A DNA stretch of 64,000 nt from Verrucomicrobiia bacterium (GTDB lineage: Bacteria > Verrucomicrobiota > Verrucomicrobiia > Palsa-1439). Position 1 is the stretch's first letter, and each line of letters opens with the position of its first letter. The notes under the pieces were generated by a model. The model was not told where the DNA came from and did no database searches. It saw only the letters and a program-made list of their open reading frames with translations. The stretch is from positions 186,001 through 250,000 of the forward strand of contig JAJVHY010000020.1 in assembly GCA_022072455.1 (NCBI GenBank). The letters are read 5' to 3'. Position numbers and translations under genes: made by a program. Positions 25,618 to 33,372 of this stretch are shown in pieces.

Positions 25618-27429
25618 ATGCGCTTGTCTCCCCGCTGGCTGATGCCGCTGCTGATGGCCGGTATGTTTTTGTTGATGTTCGGCGCCGCCCGGCAAAACAG
25701 CGCGACAGTGGATGAGACCAATTATCTCGGAGTTGGCTATACATTTTGGAACGGAGCGCCGTTCCGGCTTCTTGTGGATCATCCCCCGCTGATCGCTTGG
25801 TTGGCGAGTGCGCCAGTGGCCGGCAAGGATCTCCAAATGTCCGAGCAAGCCCGTGGGTTGTGGGAAGGTCGGTTGAGTTGCTCGTGGACGAGACCGTGGT
25901 CCGGGCCAATACTTTCCATTCGCGATTTTGTTCCGCCCGGTTGTCAGCCCATCCGCCAAGTGTTCGTTCCGCCGCACGACATGTTGATCGAATGGCAAAC
26001 CACTACCACTTATCCGATTCATAATTGGTATCTCTGGCCGGCGGCGGAGGGTCAGTTGTTTGGCAAACTCTTCGTGTTCGGCAGCGGCAACGATGGCGAG
26101 CGGATGATGTTGGCAGGGCGAACGGTCATGATCATTTTGACGTTACTGGCCGGACTCGTGGCCGGCGGATGGGCGTGGCGACTCGGTGGCGCAACGGCGG
26201 CGGTGCTAGCGGTGACGTTGTGGTCGTTTAACATCATCGCACTCGCGTATGGCAGTTTGATCCTCACCGATGTCGGCGCGACGCTGGCGCTGCCGGCAGC
26301 AATTTGGGCGTTTGCCGAATACATGCATCAGCCGACGCGAACCCGGGCGGTGGCTCTCGGGTTGGCGGTGGCGACGGCAGTCTTGATGAAGTTTTCGGCA
26401 GTCCTGCTGGGACCGATTTTTGTGGTCTTGACCGCCTTTTATTATTGGCGGAATAAGCCGTCTTTTAAGTTGAGCCAACTGCAGACGTTGTGCTTCGCTG
26501 GATTAAGCGGCTACGGACTGATACTCTTGATGTATTGGCCCAATCTGACACCGCCTCCCCCGCTGGCCGAACCGATGGCGCAAGTGTTGCAGGTGCCGGA
26601 TTGGTTTCAAACGGTACGGGGAGTTTTGGTACCGGGCGATTTCTTCAAAGGCTTGGCACTGGCAGTCGGCCATGCTTCGGGTGGACATGAAGCCTACCTC
26701 GCCGGCGAATGGCGTGAGACCGGCTGGTGGTATTATTTCCCGGTCGCCTACCTGCTTAAAACTCCCTTGCCGTTGATTGGTCTAACCGGGATCGGCTTAA
26801 TACTGGTAATTCGCCAACGAAAATCCATCTCGTTTGCGCAAGCCGTCCCATGGATTGCCGGCGGGATCTATTTACTTTTTGCCGTCCTGAGCAGCATCAA
26901 CATCGGCGTTCGACATCTCTTGCCGATGTACGTGTTGCTCGCTGTCGGCACCGCCCAGCAACTCGCGCAGGCCGGTCGCCGGCTGCAACTGACCGCCTGG
27001 ATTTTGTGCACGTGGCTGGCTATCGAAGCCGTCGTGGCGTATCCACATTACATCCCGTACTTCAACCAACTCACCGGCGGCACAGCGAACGGCTATCGCT
27101 ACCTCCTCGACTCGAACTATGATTGGGGCCAAGACGCCAAGCGGCTCAAGGCCTTTCTGACTGAGCGGGGCATTGAGCACATCTACCTTGATTATTTCGG
27201 TACCCAGACCGAAATCGAGCATCTCCACATTCGCAACACCCGCGTTAACGCTGAACAGGCGAAGCAAATCAAACAAGGCTGGCTGGTGGTCTCGGCCTCC
27301 CAACTCATGCGCCCCGAGTGGAAGTGGCTCTGCGAATCTCGCCCACCCACCACCCGTGTCGCCAACACCTTGTTCGTGTATCGTCTTCCAGACGCTTCCG
27401 GCATTGCATCATCCAACGGCGCAAGGTAA
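25618..27429 (+). CDS. GT-C type membrane glycosyltransferase (GT39/ArnT-like)
   Basis: 603 residues with about ten hydrophobic segments. The first periplasmic loop carries DETNYLGVGYTFWNG (residues about 31-45), the acidic pair that GT-C enzymes use for catalysis, and DHPPLIAWLASAP. The C-terminal soluble part includes NYDWGQDAKRLKAFL, found in polyprenyl-phosphate-dependent transferases. Such proteins move a sugar from a lipid carrier to an acceptor on the outer face of the inner membrane. It is divergent from the methyltransferase (69 bases between starts) and precedes the epimerase gene by 13 bases. Confidence 0.85.
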   Translation: MRLSPRWLMPLLMAGMFLLMFGAARQNSATVDETNYLGVGYTFWNGAPFRLLVDHPPLIAWLASAPVAGKDLQMSEQARGLWEGRLSCSWTRPWSGPILSIRDFVPPGCQPIRQVFVPPHDMLIEWQTTTTYPIHNWYLWPAAEGQLFGKLFVFGSGNDGERMMLAGRTVMIILTLLAGLVAGGWAWRLGGATAAVLAVTLWSFNIIALAYGSLILTDVGATLALPAAIWAFAEYMHQPTRTRAVALGLAVATAVLMKFSAVLLGPIFVVLTAFYYWRNKPSFKLSQLQTLCFAGLSGYGLILLMYWPNLTPPPPLAEPMAQVLQVPDWFQTVRGVLVPGDFFKGLALAVGHASGGHEAYLAGEWRETGWWYYFPVAYLLKTPLPLIGLTGIGLILVIRQRKSISFAQAVPWIAGGIYLLFAVLSSINIGVRHLLPMYVLLAVGTAQQLAQAGRRLQLTAWILCTWLAIEAVVAYPHYIPYFNQLTGGTANGYRYLLDSNYDWGQDAKRLKAFLTERGIEHIYLDYFGTQTEIEHLHIRNTRVNAEQAKQIKQGWLVVSASQLMRPEWKWLCESRPPTTRVANTLFVYRLPDASGIASSNGAR

Positions 27430-27442
27430 ATAGCGGTTCGAA

Positions 27443-28420
27443 ATGAAAACTGTCTATGTCACCGGAGGGGCGGGTTATGTTGGTGCCGTGCTCGTTCCGA
27501 AACTGCTGGCGGCTGGGTATCGGGTTCGAGTGCTCGATTTGTTTATCTACGGCGATGTGCTCCCGCGACATGACCAGCTTGAACAAATCAAAGGGGACCT
27601 CCGCGACCAGAAACTGCTCCAGAAGACCATTCCCGGCTCGGATGCCGTCATTCATCTCGCGTGCATTTCGAACGACCCGAGCTTCGAGTTAAACCCGGCA
27701 CTTGGCAAAGCCATCAATCTGGACGCTTTCGAGCCGCTCGTCCAAATCTCCAAAGCGGCCGGTGTGCAGCGTTTCATCTACGCTTCCAGCAGCAGTGTGT
27801 ATGGCGTGAAGCACGAGCCGAACGTCACGGAAGACCTCCCGCTTGAACCGCTCACCGACTATTCGCGCTTCAAGATGCTGTGCGAAGAGATTCTCGCGAA
27901 GTATTACTCGCCGGACTGGACGTGCTGCACCATCCGCCCGGCTACCGTCTGCGGGTACTCCCCCCGGCTACGCCTTGATCTGACTGTCAATATCCTCACT
28001 AACCACGCCATCAACAAAGGCAAAATCACTGTCTTCGGCGGCAACCAGCTCCGCCCCAACCTGCACATCGAAGACATGACTGACCTCTACCTCCGCCTCC
28101 TCGAAGCTCCGGCCGAGAAAATCGACCGCAAGATATGGAATGCCGGCTACCACAACCTCAAAGTCAGTGCAATCGCCGAACTCGTCCAGCAAGTTATCGG
28201 TCCGAAAATCGAGATTGTCACCGAACCGACCAACGACAACCGTTCTTACCAGGTCAACTCCGAGAAAATCGCCCGCGAATTCGGTTTCAAACCAAAGCAC
28301 ACTGTCAAGGACGCTATCCGTGATTTGAAAACTGCGTTCGAGGCCGGCAAGATTCCTGATTCGCTCACCGACCCACGCTACTTCAACATCAAGATGATGC
28401 AGGGCCTGAATGTCCACTGA
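27443..28420 (+). CDS. NAD-dependent epimerase/dehydratase
   Basis: 325 residues, extended SDR family: VTGGAGYVGAVLVPKLL at the N-terminus, AVIHLACISNDPS, FIYASSSSVYG, and YSRFK as the YxxxK pair near 146-150. The C-terminal block ends with DLKTAFEAGKIPDSLTDPRY. It resembles UDP-glucose 4-epimerase or GDP/dTDP-sugar reductase-like members, but the nucleotide cannot be read from sequence. Its final codons overlap the start of the first DegT aminotransferase gene by 11 bases. Base composition shifts to lower G+C just after this gene. Confidence 0.88.
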   Translation: MKTVYVTGGAGYVGAVLVPKLLAAGYRVRVLDLFIYGDVLPRHDQLEQIKGDLRDQKLLQKTIPGSDAVIHLACISNDPSFELNPALGKAINLDAFEPLVQISKAAGVQRFIYASSSSVYGVKHEPNVTEDLPLEPLTDYSRFKMLCEEILAKYYSPDWTCCTIRPATVCGYSPRLRLDLTVNILTNHAINKGKITVFGGNQLRPNLHIEDMTDLYLRLLEAPAEKIDRKIWNAGYHNLKVSAIAELVQQVIGPKIEIVTEPTNDNRSYQVNSEKIAREFGFKPKHTVKDAIRDLKTAFEAGKIPDSLTDPRYFNIKMMQGLNVH

Positions 28421-29537
28421 CACCCCCCCCCCCAATTTGCCGTATGTGGACATTGCGCGGCAGCATGGCCCGATAAAGGATGAATTGTTGGCAGCAGTGG
28501 AGCAAGTGCTTGCCCATGGCAACTTTATTCTTGGGCCGGAGGTGGAAGAATTTGAAAAGCAATTCTGCGGCCTAGTGAAGGCACCGTTTTCCATTGGGGT
28601 CAACTCCGGTACGGATGCGTTGATTCTTGCTTTACGGGCATTAGGTATCGGATCGGGTGATGAAGTTATTACCGCTGCAAATTCCTTTGTGGCCAGTGCG
28701 AGTTGCATTGCAATGGTGGGGGCGCGTCCCGTGCTTGTGGATGTAGGCGAAGATTACAACATTGACCCATCGGCCACACAAAAGGCAATTACCCCACTGA
28801 CAAAAGCCATTTTGCCCGTGCACTTGACCGGACAACCAGCCGATCTTGACCGGATCAGTTCAATCGCCAGCCAATACAAGCTGTTCATAATTGAGGACGC
28901 AGCGCAGGCTGTGGGCGCGACATACCACGGTAAAGCCGTTGGATCAATTGGTGATGTTGGGTGCTTCAGTCTGCATCCACTAAAAACACTCAATGCCTGC
29001 GGCGATGGTGGGATGGTGGTGACACATGATTCTGAGGTGGCGCAGAAAATCCGGCTGATGCGCAATCTTGGTTTGGAGACACGTGAAAACGCTCGCGTGT
29101 GGAGCAGCAATTCACGGCTCGACACAATTCAGGCGGCTATGTTGTTAGTCAAACTGAAGTACTTCGAGAGTTGGACTGAGCAGCGCCGGAAGCACGCAGA
29201 ATTCTATCGGCAACACTTGGTTAATATACCAGAGATACACCTACCTATTGAGCTCCCAGGCACCCGGTGTGTCTATCACACTTTCGTCATTCAGGCCGAA
29301 CACCGCGATGAGTTGAGGCGCTATCTGGCAAAACAAGGTATCGGAAGCCAAGTACATTATCCACGGCCAATTCATCTCCAGGACACTGCAGTAAGTCTAG
29401 GCTATCATCCGGGGGACTTTCCAGTTACCGAACGACAGGCACGACACATTCTGAGTCTGCCCGTTTATCCTGAGTTGACGGAGGCGGATCTGACGCGCAT
29501 TGTAGCTGCCATTCACGATTTTTATGGCGTAGCGTAA
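28410..29537 (+). CDS. DegT/DnrJ/EryC1/StrS sugar aminotransferase, with poly-C tract in codons 5-8
   Basis: 375 residues. PLP-dependent transaminase: the GSGDEVITAANSFVASAS segment, EDAAQAVGATYHGKAVG, and SLHPLKTLNACGDGG with the PLP Lys near 193, so it is an aminotransferase and not the RfbH-type dehydratase that lacks this Lys. It would aminate a keto-sugar nucleotide. A run of 11 C residues (28423-28433) lies in codons 5-8; gain or loss of one C would shift the frame. The downstream genes are all on the same strand, and a second, paralogous aminotransferase follows. Confidence 0.92.
   Translation: MSTDTPPPNLPYVDIARQHGPIKDELLAAVEQVLAHGNFILGPEVEEFEKQFCGLVKAPFSIGVNSGTDALILALRALGIGSGDEVITAANSFVASASCIAMVGARPVLVDVGEDYNIDPSATQKAITPLTKAILPVHLTGQPADLDRISSIASQYKLFIIEDAAQAVGATYHGKAVGSIGDVGCFSLHPLKTLNACGDGGMVVTHDSEVAQKIRLMRNLGLETRENARVWSSNSRLDTIQAAMLLVKLKYFESWTEQRRKHAEFYRQHLVNIPEIHLPIELPGTRCVYHTFVIQAEHRDELRRYLAKQGIGSQVHYPRPIHLQDTAVSLGYHPGDFPVTERQARHILSLPVYPELTEADLTRIVAAIHDFYGVA
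28423..28433 (+). repeat. 11-base poly-C tract at the start of an aminotransferase gene
   Basis: A single run of 11 C begins 13 bases after the ATG and encodes the end of Thr5 and Pro6-Pro8. Homopolymers of this length are prone to slippage, and in many bacteria they switch surface-glycan genes on and off. In the form seen here the frame is intact. Confidence 0.85.
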
Positions 29538-29551
29538 ACCGTTATTAACAA

Positions 29552-30649
29552 ATGAAAGTTCCCTACTCATATCTTCAAGAACAGTTTTCCGATTTGGAGC
29601 CGATTTTTGCCGAAATGCGCCAGCTCGTTCAGCGCGGCGATTTCACCCTCGGAGCTGCTGTGGCGGAGTTCGAGCAAAAGTTTTCTGCGTATTGCGGTGC
29701 ACAGTTTGGCATAGGGGTCGGGACAGGCACGGATGCGCTGTTCCTAGCGCTGAAGGCTCTCAACATTGGAGTCGGCGACGAAGTAATCACCTGCCCAAAT
29801 ACCTTTGTCGCAACCGTTGGGGCCATCGTGCAAGCTGGCGCACGCCCCGTGTTTGTTGATTCCAACGACCAATTCGTAATTGATGCAAGTAAAATTGAGG
29901 CAGCAATCACCCCACGAACCAAGGCGATAATGCCGGTGCATTATTCGGGACAACCGTGCGATATGCCCAAGATTATGGCGATTGCTCGACATCACAACTT
30001 GCGTGTCGTCGAAGATGCTTGCCAATCCATCGGTGGAGAAATCAATGGCCAGCGTGTCGGGAGTTGGGGTGATGCGGCAGGCTTCTCGTTACATCCATTA
30101 AAAAACCTGAATGTGTGGGGCGACGGTGGAGTCATTACAACCAACTCGAAAGCCCTTCGCGATCGGCTTATGCTACTGCGCAATCACGGTCTCAAGAATC
30201 GTGATGTCGTCGAAATCTACGGCTATAATTCCCGACTCGATACAGTACAGGCCGTAATCGGTTTGTGGTTGTTTCCCCAAGCGTCGGCAATCACAGATTC
30301 CCGCATCAAGACCGCCAATCAGTTTGATCGTGAACTGTCCCAACTTCGTCAGCTTAGGCTCCCGCCACGCAGTCCGAATATGCGTCATGTCTATCACCTT
30401 TATATGTTTCATGCCGAGCGTCGTGATGAGTTACTCCAGTTCCTCCTAAAAAATGGTGTCGATGCGAAGATTCATTACCCGATTCCGATGCATTTACAGC
30501 CTGCATCGGCTTCCTTAGGGTACAAACTTGGCGACTTCCCAATTACTGAATTGCATATGAACTCCGTCATAACACTACCGGTCCATCAACACCTCACCGA
30601 GGAGCAAAAGCAATACTGTATGGACAAAGTTCGTGAGTTTTACCAATGA
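29552..30649 (+). CDS. DegT/DnrJ/EryC1/StrS sugar aminotransferase
   Basis: 365 residues, a paralogue of the preceding protein with the same motif order: VGDEVITCPNTFVATVGA, VVEDACQSIGGEINGQRVGS and FSLHPLKNLNVWGDGG with the PLP Lys near 187. It should transaminate a keto-sugar nucleotide using glutamate. Two adjacent aminotransferases suggest a diamino sugar or two different amino sugars in the glycan. The stop overlaps the E1-alpha start (ATGA). G+C is lower than in the flanking CDP- and dTDP-sugar genes. Confidence 0.92.
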   Translation: MKVPYSYLQEQFSDLEPIFAEMRQLVQRGDFTLGAAVAEFEQKFSAYCGAQFGIGVGTGTDALFLALKALNIGVGDEVITCPNTFVATVGAIVQAGARPVFVDSNDQFVIDASKIEAAITPRTKAIMPVHYSGQPCDMPKIMAIARHHNLRVVEDACQSIGGEINGQRVGSWGDAAGFSLHPLKNLNVWGDGGVITTNSKALRDRLMLLRNHGLKNRDVVEIYGYNSRLDTVQAVIGLWLFPQASAITDSRIKTANQFDRELSQLRQLRLPPRSPNMRHVYHLYMFHAERRDELLQFLLKNGVDAKIHYPIPMHLQPASASLGYKLGDFPITELHMNSVITLPVHQHLTEEQKQYCMDKVREFYQ

Positions 30650-31626
30650 CATCCATGCCGATTGATACGACCCAAGCCCGCGCGCTTTACACAAAGCTCG
30701 TGTTGATTCGCGAAGTAGAAGAGCTGATTGCCCATGCGTATGCCGAACAGCAGATGCGCTGTCCGACACACCTGTGTGTCGGACAAGAGGCCGTACCAGC
30801 AGCCGTTGGAACAGCACTGCGCCCTGACGATTATATATTCGGGACATATCGGGGACATGGTATATATCTCGCCAAGGGAGGAAGTTTGCGGGCAATGTTG
30901 GCGGAGTTGTATGGCAAGGCGGCCGGTGTCACCCGCGGCAAGAGTGGCTCGATGCAGCTAATCGCTCCCGAAGTTGGGTTTCTTTGTGCATCGGCACTTG
31001 TCGGCGGTACGATTCCCATCGCTGTCGGCGGCGGCCTCGCAGCCAAAATGCGCGGCGAAGACCGAGTTTCAGTTGCGGTTTTTGGCGATGCAGCGACAGA
31101 AGAAGGGGTTTTTCATGAAGCGATGAACTTTGCGTCACTAAAAAAGCTGCCAGTAGTTTTTGTCTGTGAAAACAATTTCTTTGCCGTTTACACTCACATA
31201 TCGGCTCGGCAATGCGCTGATAATATTTATCAACGGGCTGCGGCTTACGATATGCACGGCGTGCGCGTGGACGGCAATGATATCGTGGCCGTATATGAAG
31301 CAATGCGCGAGGCGGTCGCCGTAGCGCGCAACGGCGGCGGACCGACTTTGATTGAAGCGCGAACATATCGGTGGCGTGAGCATTGCGGTCCGAATTGGGA
31401 CAACGATCTCGGATATCGCAGTGCAGAGGAAGCCAAGAATTGGATGCAACAGGAGCCGGTCAAACGATTCGAACGGTTCGTAACCGAAGCCAGATTGTTG
31501 TCGGCAGATGAATTACGGACAATTCGCGAACGCATCGTGGAGGAAGCCGCCGAAGCGCTCACGTTTGCGAAGAACAGCCCGTTTCCTGACGCGTGCGAGT
31601 TGCTGACGGGAGTTTACGCACCATGA
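30646..31626 (+). CDS. TPP-dependent dehydrogenase E1 component, alpha subunit
   Basis: 326 residues, start overlapping the previous stop. The thiamine-diphosphate motif GDAATEEG...ENN (residues about 147-177) and TYRGHGIYLAKGG (residues about 65-77) are typical of E1-alpha of pyruvate/acetoin/branched-chain 2-oxoacid dehydrogenases. The beta subunit follows with a 4-base overlap. No E2 acyltransferase or E3 lipoamide dehydrogenase is nearby, and the pair sits among sugar-nucleotide genes. It may therefore decarboxylate a 2-oxoacid and pass the activated acyl group to a sugar or other acceptor; that role is inferred from position only. Confidence 0.9.
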   Translation: MTSMPIDTTQARALYTKLVLIREVEELIAHAYAEQQMRCPTHLCVGQEAVPAAVGTALRPDDYIFGTYRGHGIYLAKGGSLRAMLAELYGKAAGVTRGKSGSMQLIAPEVGFLCASALVGGTIPIAVGGGLAAKMRGEDRVSVAVFGDAATEEGVFHEAMNFASLKKLPVVFVCENNFFAVYTHISARQCADNIYQRAAAYDMHGVRVDGNDIVAVYEAMREAVAVARNGGGPTLIEARTYRWREHCGPNWDNDLGYRSAEEAKNWMQQEPVKRFERFVTEARLLSADELRTIRERIVEEAAEALTFAKNSPFPDACELLTGVYAP

Positions 31627-32678
31627 GTCGGCTCCTCACTTACGCCCAAGCATTGAACGAAGCTGTATCGCTCACAATGGAAGTCGATCCAGCGGTTTTT
31701 ATCATCGGCGAGGGGGTAGATGATCCGAAGGGAATTTTTGGTTCAACTTCTGGGTTAAAGGAAAAATTTGGGGACCGTGCATCTGACATGCCGTTATCGG
31801 AAAACGGGATGACTGGCGTCATTATTGGCGCAGCACTTGCCGGCATGCGCCCGGTAATGACGCATCAACGGATCGACTTCACTCTACTGGCACTGGATCA
31901 AATCGTGAATCACGCCGCCAAGCGCTGCTATACTTCTGGTGGGCGACAAGGAGTTCCGATCACCATCCGTTGCATTATTGGTCGGGGCTGGGGCCAGGGT
32001 TCGCAACACTCACAAAGCCTGCACAGCTTTTTCGCACATATACCAGGATTGAAGGTTGTGATGCCAACAACGCCTTACGATGCAAAAGGTCTTCTGATCG
32101 CCAGTATTGAAGATAACAACCCAGTCGTGTTCATTGAGCATCGGTGGCTCTACAACATAAACGGACAAGTCCCCGAGGGCCTGTATCGTGTTCCCATCGG
32201 GGAAGCGAAAATGGTTCGTGAGGGCAGTGATCTCACAATAGCAGCAGTGTCATACATGACATTGGAGGCCCTCCGAGCGGCTGATATGCTTGCGGAAGCA
32301 GGCGTCAGTGTTGAGGTGGTTGATGTCCGGACATTACGCCCGCTAGATGACAAGCCAATCATCAATTCCGCCCGCAAAACTGGCCGGCTGCTGGTGGCTG
32401 ATACTGGCTGGAAAGCCGCTGGATTTAGCGCTGAGATCGTCGCCCGAGTGGTCGAGGAACTGCATGGACTGCTCAAATGTGCTCCCCGACGCATCGCGCT
32501 CCCTGACTGTCCGACACCGACTACACCGGCATTAGCGAATAATTATTATCCACGGTCAGTTGATCTTGTTGCAGCTGTTTGCGATATGCTTGGAATGAAA
32601 CCCGACCGCCCGTTTGCCCAAGCCACCACCGCAGTGCCTTTGGACTTGCCGGACAAGTTATTCACTGGCCCCTTCTAG
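31623..32678 (+). CDS. TPP-dependent dehydrogenase E1 component, beta subunit
   Basis: 351 residues from the ATG overlapping the alpha stop. Transketolase-type pyrimidine-binding domain first (MPLSENGMTGVIIGAALAG with the Glu that activates TPP, residues about 55-75), then QGSQHSQSLHSFFAHIPGLK and TTPYDAKGLL, and a C-terminal transketolase-C domain (VVDVRTLRPLDDKPI). It forms the active site together with the alpha subunit. The sequence is a normal full-length E1-beta, so the lack of an E2 partner is a feature of the locus and not of a decayed gene. Confidence 0.9.
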   Translation: MSRLLTYAQALNEAVSLTMEVDPAVFIIGEGVDDPKGIFGSTSGLKEKFGDRASDMPLSENGMTGVIIGAALAGMRPVMTHQRIDFTLLALDQIVNHAAKRCYTSGGRQGVPITIRCIIGRGWGQGSQHSQSLHSFFAHIPGLKVVMPTTPYDAKGLLIASIEDNNPVVFIEHRWLYNINGQVPEGLYRVPIGEAKMVREGSDLTIAAVSYMTLEALRAADMLAEAGVSVEVVDVRTLRPLDDKPIINSARKTGRLLVADTGWKAAGFSAEIVARVVEELHGLLKCAPRRIALPDCPTPTTPALANNYYPRSVDLVAAVCDMLGMKPDRPFAQATTAVPLDLPDKLFTGPF

Positions 32679-32682
32679 TGTT

Positions 32683-33372
32683 GTGACGATCTCGGTCATC
32701 ATTCCGGCTCTGAATGAGCAAGGCAATATCGCTGGTGCGGTCACTGAAGTTCTGGAGGCGCTCGGTGACCGCTTCGCGCAGTACGAAGTAATTCTTGTCG
32801 ATGATGGCAGCACAGACGACACAGGCAAGATTATGGACCAAATTGCAGCGAGCAACCCCCACTTGAAAGTCATTCACAATTTACAGCCGAGTAACTTCGG
32901 TGGCGCTTACAAGAAGGGCTTGGCTGCCGCTGCCATGGAATACGTCGTCATGATTCCCGGCGACAACCAATTCCCCTCTTCGAGCATAGTCAAGGTGCTC
33001 GAAAGAATTGGCAAAGCAGACATCGTAGTCCCATACACATCAAACCAACAGATCCGCACTCGTGGGCGACGGATCGGCTCCCAAGTCTTCACAAGACTGC
33101 TCAATTTTCTTTTCCGGCTGCGATTGCGCTATTACAATGGAATTGTTGTTCATCGGACACACCTCGTGAAATCCATTACCATCACAACTGACGGTTTTGC
33201 CTATCAAGCTGAAGCCTTGATTAAGTTATTGAGGGCAGGACACAGCTATATTGAAGTTGCAACAGAGATCACTGAGCGAGCAACTGGAAGGTCCGCCGCT
33301 TTGCGCCCGAAAAATCTGATCCTCGTTATGCAAACAATCCGGCACCTAATTGGTGAAATCTATTTCCCATGA
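32683..33372 (+). CDS. Glycosyltransferase family 2 (DPM1/GtrB-like)
   Basis: 229 residues from a GTG 4 bases after the E1-beta stop; the family N-terminus ISVIIPALNEQGNIAG begins within a few residues. LVDDGSTDDTGKIMDQIA gives the nucleotide-binding Asp pair. MIPGDNQFPSSSI replaces the common DADxQ site, and YQAEALIKLLRAGHSYIEV supplies the acceptor-site acidic residue. No transmembrane tail. It could build a polyprenyl-phosphate sugar for the GT-C enzymes in the locus. It overlaps the next gene by 4 bases. Confidence 0.85.
   Translation: MTISVIIPALNEQGNIAGAVTEVLEALGDRFAQYEVILVDDGSTDDTGKIMDQIAASNPHLKVIHNLQPSNFGGAYKKGLAAAAMEYVVMIPGDNQFPSSSIVKVLERIGKADIVVPYTSNQQIRTRGRRIGSQVFTRLLNFLFRLRLRYYNGIVVHRTHLVKSITITTDGFAYQAEALIKLLRAGHSYIEVATEITERATGRSAALRPKNLILVMQTIRHLIGEIYFP

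Noticed and set aside
28410-30649. One of the two DegT proteins as an RfbH-type 3-dehydratase
   Set aside because: Both retain the PLP lysine in SLHPLK, which RfbH replaces with His, so both are called aminotransferases.
30646-32678. Part of a pyruvate dehydrogenase complex
   Set aside because: No E2 or E3 gene follows and the neighbours are all sugar-nucleotide or glycan genes, so the ordinary complex is not supported here.
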